The notes beneath the pieces are model-generated. The model ran no database searches. It saw only the letters and a program-made list of their open reading frames with translations, and had not been told where the DNA came from. The position numbers and the translations under genes were made by a program. A stretch of 64,000 nt of DNA from Amycolatopsis sp. MtRt-6 (GTDB lineage: Bacteria; Actinomycetota; Actinomycetes; Mycobacteriales; Pseudonocardiaceae), in assembly GCF_017308975.1 (NCBI RefSeq), contig NZ_JADWPD010000038.1:1-64000 (forward strand), read 5' to 3'. Of the stretch, positions 48,936 through 56,610 are shown piece after piece; within the stretch, counting starts at the first letter, position 1, and each line of letters starts with the position of its first letter.

Positions 48936-49084
48936 GTCCGTCCCCTTTCGACACGACAACCGTAACAGTGTTACGAAACTCGCGTCAAACAGCGGACCGA
49001 ACCTGTCAATTACTCCCCGGAAAGAGGCACAACCAGCGGAAATATCACCGGACGGGTCCGGCGCACCACGCCGGACCCACCCGC

Positions 49085-49339
49085 TCAACGCTGAACCGGC
49101 GCCTGCCCGTCCTCATCCAGGTTCAGACCCAGCATCTCCAGCAACTGAACACAGTCCTCGACCCCCAGCGCCCCATGCGCCACCGCCAGCCGAGCCCGCC
49201 GGACCTGATCATCCGACACCCGCTGCGCATCCGCCGCCCCGCTCCGCTGCGCCGGCAACGCCCCCGCAAACGGAGCACTCCCCCCATCGGCACCTTCGTA
49301 CCGAAGGAGGAACTGCCGCACTTCAACAGACCCGCTCAT
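49085..49339 (-). CDS. Small acidic hypothetical protein
   Basis: An 84-residue protein with a good ribosome site (GGAGGGG) and regular high-GC codon use. It begins MSGSVEVRQFLLRYEGAD and ends with the acidic LLEMLGLNLDEDG. No family is recognised. It precedes the SCO6745-family gene on the same strand by about 150 bp. Confidence 0.6.
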   Translation of the reverse strand: MSGSVEVRQFLLRYEGADGGSAPFAGALPAQRSGAADAQRVSDDQVRRARLAVAHGALGVEDCVQLLEMLGLNLDEDGQAPVQR

Positions 49340-50181
49340 AGCCCCTCCACACGGCTCACAACAACTTGGCCGCGAGGCTAACCAGCGCCGGCCACCACAC
49401 ACAGCCCCCCGGAGAGTGAACCTGAGGCCACGCTCCGCTCAACGCAGCGCAATCGGCAACACCGAAGAAGAACTCACCCGAACGAACGCCACCCCGGGGG
49501 CAAAGTGACACCACACGGGGAAATTTCCCGCTCTCCACTCGCCCAACCACCCAACTCGTGCAACAATCGAAGTGCTGACACACCCCCGGTCAGCGCCTGT
49601 GGAGATCCCCTCCGACCCCCGCGTTCCTCCCCCTGGCGCGGGGGTCCTCCATTTCTTGGGCCTGCTCGGGCTTCGCCCTTCGCCGGCCCAAGCATTTCGG
49701 TGTGCCGACCCGGGGGGCCGAGCCCCCCGGACCCCCACGGTGCCTTGCGCTCGGCTTCCAGCGTGGTTCCGTTTCGCCTCGGGCGCTGTGCGCCCTGGTG
49801 ATGCCTCGGCTTTCCTACGCAGCTTCCGTACGCGCCTTCCGTACGAAGCCTCCTCCCGGGCGTACCCCGCTCTTCCCCGGCCCTTCTCACCCTGCTCCGC
49901 CTCACCGTCCCTCGCCCCGTCCTTACCTCGCCTCGCTACGCCCCGCCCAGCCCCGGTCACGGTCGTCCCACTCGCCCCTCCAGCCCCGCTCACCTCGGCG
50001 CTCGGCGGCCCCACTCCACTCCTCCGCCGGCCCTCTTTGCTTGATCGACCCCCTCCGTTAGTTCGGGGTTGCGCAAAGTTGCTGCCGATTGGGCTGAATG
50101 GGTGGCCATTGCTCTGAATGGGGAATTCGACCAGCGTGTTGTAGCTCACAGTGGTTTGTGTGGCGAGATCTAAACGTTATC
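49340..50181. other. 842-bp gene-free stretch with pyrimidine-rich block and hairpins
   Basis: No open frame on either strand looks coding. From about 49590 to 50060 the plus strand is dominated by C and T. It holds a perfect 9-bp hairpin CCGGGGGGC-cga-GCCCCCCGG (49710-49730) and another CCCCCGCG/CGCGGGGG (49616-49623/49637-49644). The composition differs from both neighbours. It could be an untranslated transcript, a decayed gene or a foreign remnant. Confidence 0.5.
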
Positions 50182-50625
50182 GTGGCTTCCGTGCCTCTTC
50201 CCTCCCTTGGCCGCTTGAGCAGCCGCACGAACCTGAAAGCCGCCGCGTCTTCCGGGCGTCATCGTGGTGCCGCGAAGCCCGTGGACGACGGTGTTGTCGA
50301 GGACACTGAGCTCACCTCGTACCTCGCCGCCCTTGCTCCGGAGAACGACCTGGAGAGCACCGGGTCCGGCAAGCGGTTCGGCGAGGCGCAGGTTTACCAG
50401 CTGCGGATGAGCCTGGTGGCCAGCCAGCAGCTCAAGGACATCGCCGCCGAGCGGCAGATCTCGCCGCAGGCGCTCGCCCAGGAATGGATCCTCGAGCGGC
50501 TCAACTGGGAGGGTCAGGCCTCCTCCACCCAGGACCAGCGGCAGCAGGCCGGCGTCAGCGACCTCACCGACGAGTTCCACTTCCCCGCCGACGCCTTCGA
50601 CGCGCCGGCCGTGGCGCGCCGCTGA
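50182..50625 (+). CDS. Ribbon-helix-helix-like small protein
   Basis: A protein of about 147 residues. AQVYQLRMSLVASQQLKDIAAERQISPQALAQEWILERL (about residues 70-110) resembles the RHH/CopG DNA-binding fold, with one strand and two helices. The flanks are polar and disordered. GTG at 50182 or 50191 may be the start; neither has a clear ribosome site, so the mRNA may be leaderless. DNA binding is inferred from the motif only. Confidence 0.65.
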   Translation: MASVPLPSLGRLSSRTNLKAAASSGRHRGAAKPVDDGVVEDTELTSYLAALAPENDLESTGSGKRFGEAQVYQLRMSLVASQQLKDIAAERQISPQALAQEWILERLNWEGQASSTQDQRQQAGVSDLTDEFHFPADAFDAPAVARR

Positions 50626-50645
50626 ACACCCCAGACCTCATGAGA

Positions 50646-50677
50646 AAGGGCCCCCGGCGAGATCGCCGGGGGCCCTT
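50646..50677 (+). terminator. Strong GC hairpin after the RHH-like gene
   Basis: AAGGGCCCCCGGCGA (50646-50660) is followed by its reverse complement TCGCCGGGGGCCCTT (50663-50677). The stem ends in AAGGG/CCCTT. It lies 20 bases past the stop and before the convergent cspA. Confidence 0.85.
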
Positions 50678-50733
50678 CGCTCAGGCCTTGAAACGCGCAG
50701 AGGGCCTGCTGTGAGGCTTGTGCAGCCTCAGTT

Positions 50734-50937
50734 TCAGATCGCGCGGACCTTCTGGGCCTGCGGACCCTTCTGGCCCTGGCCGACCTCGAACTCCACTCGC
50801 TGGTTCTCCTCCAGGGTGCGGAAACCGCGACCCTCGATCTCCGAGTAGTGAACGAACACGTCGCCTTCGCCGCCGTCCTGCGCGATGAAGCCGAAGCCCT
50901 TCTCCGCGTTGAACCACTTCACAGTGCCTTGCGCCAC
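50734..50937 (-). CDS. cspA: Cold shock protein CspA family
   Basis: A 67-residue cold-shock domain protein. GTVKWFNAEKGFGFI (RNP1) and DVFVHYSEI (RNP2) are intact. It is a single-stranded nucleic-acid chaperone. The GTG start has GAGGAG upstream. A perfect 8-bp hairpin (CCGCTTCG/CGAAGCGG, 50962-50985) lies in the leader about 25 nt before the start and may modulate translation. Confidence 0.95.
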   Translation of the reverse strand: MAQGTVKWFNAEKGFGFIAQDGGEGDVFVHYSEIEGRGFRTLEENQRVEFEVGQGQKGPQAQKVRAI

Positions 50938-51393
50938 CGCTGTACTCCTCGTTACACAGATCCGCTTCGAATGCCACCGAAGCGGCACCCCGACCGTCCC
51001 GGGCGGTTCCAACGAGTCGAGTCAAGAGCGTGTCGGCTCCATGGCTCGCGTCAGAAGTTCCGCGAGTGTGAAGCCACTAACACGCAAAACGACGGCCTGA
51101 GAGCAGACTACCGGGATCTGGCCAAAGTTGAACCCCGTGATCGAGGCGAAAACCGGCTCTGCGCACCAAGGTCACCGGAACGTCGTAGGGCTCCCACCCC
51201 GTTCTGCCGTACCCACGGGCTAGTCTGGCGCCGCACAGCGACACCGTGATCACCGGATACGGCTCGGAGTCGGCCGTGCCCCCTCAGTGAAAGCCCCCAC
51301 CGGCTGCTGTGACGTTAGTCACGCCTGCGTTGCTCAACGTACACGGTCCACGGGGCGTCTCGAAGGGGGAAAGCACCAAAGGGGCAAAGGGGA
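50938..51393. other. Divergent promoter region of cspA and the L,D-transpeptidase gene
   Basis: 456 bp without a supported gene. It carries the cspA leader hairpin (50962-50985) and a CRP-like site at 51308-51323. Otherwise nothing is visible. Confidence 0.55.
51308..51323. promoter_or_regulatory. CRP/Cmr-like site upstream of the L,D-transpeptidase gene
   Basis: TGTGACGTTAGTCACG matches the CRP-family consensus TGTGA-N6-TCACA except for the last base. It lies 70 bp upstream of the transpeptidase ATG, a fitting place for activation. No CRP-family gene is in the window. Confidence 0.55.
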
Positions 51394-52605
51394 ATGGGTG
51401 TGACGGTGAGGATCTCCACGCGGCGCCGGGGCGCTGCCGTGGCACTGGGCTTGGTCGCCGTGCTCACGCTGGGGGCGTGCAGCAGCGAACCGACCGTCTC
51501 GGCGAGCGGTTCGTCGGGCGGCGGGCCCACCGGCTCGCCCGCCCCGAGCGCCCAGCCGGCGAAGCTGACGGTGACGCCGGCGGGCGGCGCCCAGGATGTC
51601 GCACCCGGCGAACCGGTCGGCATCCAGGTCGCCGACGGCACGATCATGTCGGTCACGCTGACCAACCCGGACGGCAAGCAGGTCCAGGGGCAGACGTCGC
51701 CGGACAAGAAGAGCTGGAACACCACCGAGCAGCTCGGCTACGGCAAGACCTACACCTGGTCCGGCCAGGCGCAGGGCACCGACGGCAAGAACGTCCCCAT
51801 CTCCGGCGCGTTCACCACGGTCAAGCCGAAGCGCCAGATGGCGGGCAGCCTGAACGTCGGTGACGGCCAGACGTACGGCATCGCGATGCCGATCGCGCTG
51901 ACCTTCCCGAGCCGCGTCACGGACAAGGCCTCCGTCGAGAAGGCGCTGTCGGTCGAGACCACGCCGAAGACCGAGGGTTCGTGGGCCTGGCTGAACGGCG
52001 ACACCTCGGTGCACTGGCGGCCGAAGGAGTACTACAAGGCCAACACGCAGGTGAAGGTCAACGCCAAGATCTACGGCGTCAAGCTCGGCGACGGCGTGTA
52101 CGGCAAGCAGGACGTGTCGGCCAGCTTCTCCATCGGGCGTTCGCAGATCGTCAAGGGCAACACCACGCAGCACACGATGCAGGTGATCCGCGACGGCCAG
52201 CAGATCGCCGACTACCCGGTGAGCTACGGCCTCGACTCCGACCCGGGCCGCGTCACCAACAGCGGCGTGCACGTCGTCATGTCGAAGCACGCGACCTACT
52301 CGATGAGCAACCCCCGGTACAACTACACGGACGTCAACGTGCCGTGGGCGGTCCGGATCTCCAACAACGGGGAGTTCATCCACGGCCTCGCGGCGTCGAT
52401 CTGGGCCCAGGGCAAGAAGAACGTCTCCCACGGCTGCCTCAACCTCTCCCCGGCGCGCGCCAAGGAGTACTACGACGGCGTGCTCGTCGGCGACCCCGTC
52501 GAGATCACCGGCAGCACGCAGACGCTGGACGCCAGGGACGGCGACTACAGCGACTGGACCTACGACTGGGCGAGCTGGCAGAAGCTGTCGGCGCTGGCCC
52601 GCTGA
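51394..52605 (+). CDS. Lipoprotein L,D-transpeptidase
   Basis: A 403-residue envelope enzyme. A signal peptide ends in the lipobox LTLGAC (Cys at about residue 29), followed by a Ser/Gly/Pro linker. Two bacterial Ig-like domains span about 55-155 and 160-250, and a YkuD domain about 255-375. IHGLAAS and SHGCLNLS hold the catalytic His and Cys348. It matches mycobacterial LdtB-type proteins that form 3-3 peptidoglycan cross-links. A strong terminator follows. Confidence 0.93.
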   Translation: MGVTVRISTRRRGAAVALGLVAVLTLGACSSEPTVSASGSSGGGPTGSPAPSAQPAKLTVTPAGGAQDVAPGEPVGIQVADGTIMSVTLTNPDGKQVQGQTSPDKKSWNTTEQLGYGKTYTWSGQAQGTDGKNVPISGAFTTVKPKRQMAGSLNVGDGQTYGIAMPIALTFPSRVTDKASVEKALSVETTPKTEGSWAWLNGDTSVHWRPKEYYKANTQVKVNAKIYGVKLGDGVYGKQDVSASFSIGRSQIVKGNTTQHTMQVIRDGQQIADYPVSYGLDSDPGRVTNSGVHVVMSKHATYSMSNPRYNYTDVNVPWAVRISNNGEFIHGLAASIWAQGKKNVSHGCLNLSPARAKEYYDGVLVGDPVEITGSTQTLDARDGDYSDWTYDWASWQKLSALAR

Positions 52606-52621
52606 ACCACCCGAACACCGG

Positions 52622-52666
52622 ACGGCCGGGAAGTCCTGCGCGGGCTTCCCGGCCGTTTTTCTTTTC
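52622..52666 (+). terminator. Rho-independent terminator after the L,D-transpeptidase gene
   Basis: ACGGCCGGGAAG (52622-52633) pairs with CTTCCCGGCCGT (52645-52656) around an 11-nt loop. A TTTTTCTTTT tract follows directly. It is one of the two clearest terminators in the window. Confidence 0.93.
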
Positions 52667-52761
52667 CCGGAACTCGATGCAACCCCGGTGATCACCCGCC
52701 GCATGACTAAGGGCAGAGGCGCGGCGATCCCCTGCCGCGCCCGCGAGAATGAGGAGCTGTC

Positions 52762-53073
52762 TTGCGTATCCGCATCGCCCTGACCCTCGGCGCGCTCGTG
52801 CTCGCCGGTGGCGCCCTGACCGGTGGCATCGCCCTGGCTTCGGAGGCACAGGCGCCGGCCCCCACCCAGACCCAGCTGCCCCGGCCGGGCGAGCCGACCG
52901 TGGCACCGGCCCCGGACACCACCCGCGCGACCTCCAAGGCACCGAGCGCGCAGCCCGCGCCGCGCGAGGCGACCCGGCCCGCCCGCCCGGAGCAGGCCCC
53001 GCGCGTCCCCCGTGCCGTTCCGGCCGGGCCCACCGGTGACCTGCACCTGCCGGCTGTGTGGGAGACCCGGTAA
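52762..53073 (+). CDS. Small secreted Pro/Ala-rich protein
   Basis: A 103-residue protein with an N-terminal signal sequence (MRIRIALTLGALVLAGGALTGGIALA) and a Pro/Ala/Arg-rich remainder. TTG is the start, with GAGGAG six bases upstream. It ends five bases before the ECF sigma start, so it leads the sigma/anti-sigma unit. No domain is recognised. It may be an envelope sensor or target. Confidence 0.6.
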   Translation: MRIRIALTLGALVLAGGALTGGIALASEAQAPAPTQTQLPRPGEPTVAPAPDTTRATSKAPSAQPAPREATRPARPEQAPRVPRAVPAGPTGDLHLPAVWETR

Positions 53074-53077
53074 CCAG

Positions 53078-53632
53078 GTGATTTCCCGCTCCCGTCCGTC
53101 GACCGGGCCGGGCTCGCCGTGGGACGGCGAGTTCGCCCGGTACTTCGGCGAGCGCGCGCACAGCCTGCGGTCGACCGCCTTCCTCCTCTGCGGGGACTGG
53201 CACCAGGCCGAAGACCTCACGCAGGCCGCGTTGCTCAAGCTCTACCTCGCCTGGCCGAGGCTGTCGCGGCACGACGCGCTGGACGCCTACGCACGCAAGG
53301 TCGTCCTGCGCACGTTCCTCGCCGAGCACCGGCGCAGCAGGTGGAAACGGGAGCGGCTCACCGACAGCCCGCCGGAACTCCCGGCGGCACCGGCCGCGAG
53401 CGAGCGGGACGAACTCGTCCGGCAGGCTCTGGCCGTACTGGCTCCGAAGCAGCGCGCCGTGCTGGTGCTGCGGTACTTCGAGGACCTGAGCGTCGAGGAG
53501 ACGGCGAAGGCACTCGGCTGCAGCACCGGCACGGTGAAGAGCCAGGCCTCCCGTGGCCTGGCCACGCTGCGCAACCGGCTCGGCCCGCACTACGGTGCGC
53601 TGACGTTCAGCGCACCGACGGAGGGGAGGTGA
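53078..53632 (+). CDS. ECF sigma factor, SigE family
   Basis: A 184-residue sigma-70 family ECF factor. Region 2 includes LRSTAFLLCGDWHQAEDLTQAALLKLYLAW (about residues 30-60). Region 4 includes LAVLAPKQRAVLVLRYFEDLSVEETAKALGCSTGTVKSQASRGL (about 125-170). It belongs to the actinobacterial SigE-family ECF group. GTG start. A membrane-protein gene follows five bases later and is the probable anti-sigma partner. Confidence 0.9.
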   Translation: MISRSRPSTGPGSPWDGEFARYFGERAHSLRSTAFLLCGDWHQAEDLTQAALLKLYLAWPRLSRHDALDAYARKVVLRTFLAEHRRSRWKRERLTDSPPELPAAPAASERDELVRQALAVLAPKQRAVLVLRYFEDLSVEETAKALGCSTGTVKSQASRGLATLRNRLGPHYGALTFSAPTEGR

Positions 53633-53637
53633 CGAAC

Positions 53638-54126
53638 ATGGACCCCGAAGACGACGTCCGCGCGATCCTGACCGGCGCGGCCGGCGGCGCACAGCCGCCG
53701 ATGCGCCTCGAAGCCGCCGACGTGATCGAGCGCGGCGGCCGGGTCCGCCGACGACGCAAGCGCTTCGCCGTGGCGGGCACCTCGGCCGCGACGGCGGTCG
53801 TCCTGGTGGTGGCCGGTTTCCTGGCCGGCCACCGCGCGGGCCCGCCGGCACCGGTGCAGCCTGCCGACCCCGGGTTGTCCACGGTCGGCACCACGTCCCC
53901 CAGCCCGTCGCCCATGGAGCTCCCGGTTCCGGCGACGTCGATCGCCCCGGCGCCGCCGTCGGCGGAAGCGAGCCAGACCCGGCCCCGCCCGGGGCGGACG
54001 TCGGTTCCCCAAGCGCCGTCCGCGGGCCCGCGGGAGACGCCCCGTTCGACAGTGGCGAGCCCCTCGCCGACCCCGGACACGGTCCCACGCCGGCCGGGCG
54101 AGCCCACGGTGACGACCACTCGCTAG
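53638..54126 (+). CDS. Single-pass membrane protein, probable ECF partner
   Basis: A 162-residue protein. A short N-terminal cytoplasmic region (about 1-45, MDPEDDVRAILTGAAGGAQ) contains an amphipathic part and RRRRK. A membrane helix follows (FAVAGTSAATAVVLVVAGFLAG), then a Ser/Pro/Thr-rich extracytoplasmic tail. No zinc anti-sigma motif is seen. GGAGGTGA six bases before the ATG makes this start clear. The position next to the sigma gene suggests an anti-sigma role. Confidence 0.7.
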   Translation: MDPEDDVRAILTGAAGGAQPPMRLEAADVIERGGRVRRRRKRFAVAGTSAATAVVLVVAGFLAGHRAGPPAPVQPADPGLSTVGTTSPSPSPMELPVPATSIAPAPPSAEASQTRPRPGRTSVPQAPSAGPRETPRSTVASPSPTPDTVPRRPGEPTVTTTR

Positions 54127-54273
54127 CCGTGGCGCAGATCACCGCGGGTTCGTGGGTTTCCGGCGAAATACCCGGGCGGTTCGTGGCGATATGCCGGGTG
54201 GTGTTCCGATCGGACACCGGACCCCGCTCAGCCGGACGCCCAGCGCCGGCCCGAGAACCCGAGGAGGAAGCAC

Positions 54274-54381
54274 ATGGTGCTCGCCGCACTGATCGTCGAA
54301 ACCGGAATTGCCGTCGTGGTCGCGGGGGCGCTCGCCGCCTGGTCCCGCAAGCGCTTCACTCCTCGCCGCGAAGCGAACTGA
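54274..54381 (+). CDS. 35-residue small membrane protein
   Basis: An ATG preceded by GAGGAGG at 6 bases opens a 36-codon frame. It encodes a hydrophobic helix (residues 2-23) followed by a basic tail, RKRFTPRREAN. High-GC third positions and the strong ribosome site support it. It lies 147 bp after the ECF partner gene and before a strong hairpin. No family is recognised; similar tiny membrane proteins often regulate transporters or stress responses. Confidence 0.55.
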   Translation: MVLAALIVETGIAVVVAGALAAWSRKRFTPRREAN

Positions 54382-54392
54382 CCCACGGCGCG

Positions 54393-54428
54393 CGTGTGCC
54401 CCGCCCGGTGATCCGGACGGGGCACACG
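54393..54428. terminator. 16-bp hairpin between convergent genes
   Basis: CGTGTGCCCCGCCCGG (54393-54408) pairs with 54413-54428 around the loop TGAT, with one mismatch. It lies between the 35-residue ORF and the MFS gene stop at 54445. Confidence 0.8.
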
Positions 54429-54444
54429 GCTTTCCGGCAACCGC

Positions 54445-55815
54445 TCAGCGCTGAGCGGCCGCGGAGGTCAGCTTGCCGCCGCTGCCTTCGGTGTCGATCT
54501 GGTCCATCGGCACCTGCGACGTCTCCGGGATCTTGATGATCGGGATGATCGCGATCAGGGCCGCCGCCATCAGGTAGTACGCCGGCCAGTCCTCGTTGCC
54601 GGTGCTCTTGATCAACGCCGTCACGATGACTCCGGCGGTGCCGCCGAACAGCGACGTCGAGATGTTGTAGCCGATCGCGAACGAGCCGTAGCGCACCCGG
54701 GTGGGGAACATCGCCGGGAACGTCGAGCCGATCACCGCCAGGATCAGGACCAGCAGGAGCGCCACGATCAGGAACCCGACGAACAGCCACAGGATGCTCC
54801 CGGACTGCATCAGCTTGAGGCAGGGCCAGCTCAGCACCAGGAACCCGATGGCCGCGGTGAGCAGCAGCGGTTTTCGCCCGATCCGGTCGGACAGCGCCCC
54901 GAGCGGGATGATGATCGCCATCTGGATGAGTTCGACCGCGATGATGATCAGCGTCGCCGTGTTGTCGTTGATCTTCAACGTGTCCGTGAAGTACGTCGGC
55001 ATCGTGGTCAGCAGCAGGTAGTCCGCCACGTTCAGCAGCAGCACGATGCCGATCAGGTTGAGGATCATCCGCCAGTTGCGGACGAAGATCTCCTTGAGCG
55101 GCGCCTTCTTCGGCGCCTCGCCCTTGGCTTCCATCCGGCGGAACTCAGGGGTGTCCTCGAGCTTGTTCCGCAGGTAGAGCCCGATCAGGCCGAGCGGCAG
55201 CGCGATGAAGAAGGGGATCCGCCAGCCCCAGGCGGCGACCTGTTCGGACGACATCGACAGCGTCACCGAGAGCACCACGAGGTTGCCGAGCACGTAGCCG
55301 GCCAGCGTGCCGAGCTCGAGGAAGCTGCCGAAGAAGCCGCGGCGTTTCGTCGGGGAGTACTCGGCGATGAACGTCGCCGCGCCGCCGTACTCGCCGCCGG
55401 TGGAGAAGCCCTGGATGATCCGGAGCAGCAGGATCGCGATCGGTGCCGCGATGCCCATGCTGTAGGAGCCGGCGTACGTCGGCAGGATGCCGACCAGGAA
55501 GGTGCAGCCGGACATCAGCAGGATGGTGATGGCGAGCACCCGCTTGCGGCCGAGCTTGTCGCCGAGCGGTCCGAAGAACGCCCCGCCGAACGGCCGGACG
55601 ATGAAGCCGACCGCGAGCAGGGCGAGCGATTTCAGGACCGCGTTGCCCTCGCCGGGGAAGAACTGCGAGCCGATGGCCACCGCGATCGCGCCCGAGGTGA
55701 AGACACCGTAGTCGTACCACTCGGTGGCGTTGCCCATGGCCGACGCCCACACGGCGCGCTTGACGGTTCTCTCGTCCACTGACGGTTTGCCCGTCGTTGC
55801 TGCTGGTTCGCTCAT
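54445..55815 (-). CDS. MFS transporter, metabolite:H+ symporter family (ProP-like)
   Basis: A 456-residue 12-helix transporter of the MHS family. ASAMGNATEWYDYGVFTSGA at the first helix, RPFGGAFFGPLGDKLGRKRVL, IIQGFSTGGEYGGAATFIAEYSP and LSDRIGRKPLLL are diagnostic. Relatives include the proline/betaine carrier ProP and the citrate and alpha-ketoglutarate permeases; the substrate here is open. No osmosensor coiled coil is evident at the C-terminus. Confidence 0.9.
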   Translation of the reverse strand: MSEPAATTGKPSVDERTVKRAVWASAMGNATEWYDYGVFTSGAIAVAIGSQFFPGEGNAVLKSLALLAVGFIVRPFGGAFFGPLGDKLGRKRVLAITILLMSGCTFLVGILPTYAGSYSMGIAAPIAILLLRIIQGFSTGGEYGGAATFIAEYSPTKRRGFFGSFLELGTLAGYVLGNLVVLSVTLSMSSEQVAAWGWRIPFFIALPLGLIGLYLRNKLEDTPEFRRMEAKGEAPKKAPLKEIFVRNWRMILNLIGIVLLLNVADYLLLTTMPTYFTDTLKINDNTATLIIIAVELIQMAIIIPLGALSDRIGRKPLLLTAAIGFLVLSWPCLKLMQSGSILWLFVGFLIVALLLVLILAVIGSTFPAMFPTRVRYGSFAIGYNISTSLFGGTAGVIVTALIKSTGNEDWPAYYLMAAALIAIIPIIKIPETSQVPMDQIDTEGSGGKLTSAAAQR

Positions 55816-56016
55816 GCCGGCGACGACTCCTCCCGTGCAGTGCCCCTTGGGCCGTTCGAGCTCATCGGCCCAGTCTTAACCGGCTTTCGCAGGTCGGCAG
55901 TCTGAGCCGGGTTTTGTGTACGGTCGGGAACTTTCCGGCTACCGAGAGATGTGCGTTGCGGACATACCGCCCGGGTCGCGCGCAACCACCGGCTACCCGC
56001 CGGTTAACGTCAGCGC

Positions 56017-56610
56017 ATGAGTCGTGTTTCTCAACCCTGGCCGCCAGTCGAGGTGGAGCCCGCGGTCCCGCACCCGAAGGCGCCGGCGCCGGGCACCGAG
56101 CTCGGCGTGCACTTCGCGGAGTGCTTCGGGTGCGGCGACGAGGCCGACGCCGGGCTGCACCTGCGCTCGACGGTCGGCGAGGGCCAGGTCGTGCACTCGC
56201 GGTTCACCGTCACCGCGGCCCACCAGGGCGCGCCCGGGCTGGCCCACGGCGGTCTGCTGGCCTGCGCGTTCGACGAGGCGCTCGGCTCGACGGTCGGCAA
56301 CCTGATGCGCCGCCCGGCGGTGACCGGGAAGCTCGAGACGGACTTCCGGCGGCCGGTCCCGGTCGGTTCGACGCTGTTCATCGAGGCCCGGCTGGACGGC
56401 ATCGCCGGCCGCAAGATCTACGTCAGCGCGGACGGCCGCCTCGACGCCGAGGACGGCCCGATCGCGGTCAGCGCGCGGGCGTTGTTCGTCGTCGTCGGCT
56501 TCGAGCACTTCAACACCCACGGCGACCCGGGGGCGCTGGAGAAGCTGGCCGCGCAGCACGAGAAGAACCAGCGTGAGCGCGGCGAACGCGACTGGGAGAT
56601 CAACCCCTGA
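56017..56610 (+). CDS. PaaI-type hotdog-fold thioesterase
   Basis: A 197-residue 4HBT-family protein. GAPGLAHGGLLACAFDEALGSTVG near residue 70 is the hotdog catalytic helix with the HGG and DE motif. GKLETDFRRPVPVGSTLFIEARL is the following strand pair. FAECFGCGDE near 34 resembles the CFGCG motif of the UPF0336/YbgC-like actinobacterial group. It should hydrolyse an acyl-CoA. Its TGA directly abuts the pknG stop on the opposite strand. Confidence 0.85.
   Translation: MSRVSQPWPPVEVEPAVPHPKAPAPGTELGVHFAECFGCGDEADAGLHLRSTVGEGQVVHSRFTVTAAHQGAPGLAHGGLLACAFDEALGSTVGNLMRRPAVTGKLETDFRRPVPVGSTLFIEARLDGIAGRKIYVSADGRLDAEDGPIAVSARALFVVVGFEHFNTHGDPGALEKLAAQHEKNQRERGERDWEINP

Noticed and set aside
49439..50149. 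Minus-strand open frame of 236 codons in the pyrimidine-rich island
   Set aside because: Its product is Gly/Arg/Ser/Glu low complexity without any domain, and codon use is not that of the neighbours. It follows from the base skew.
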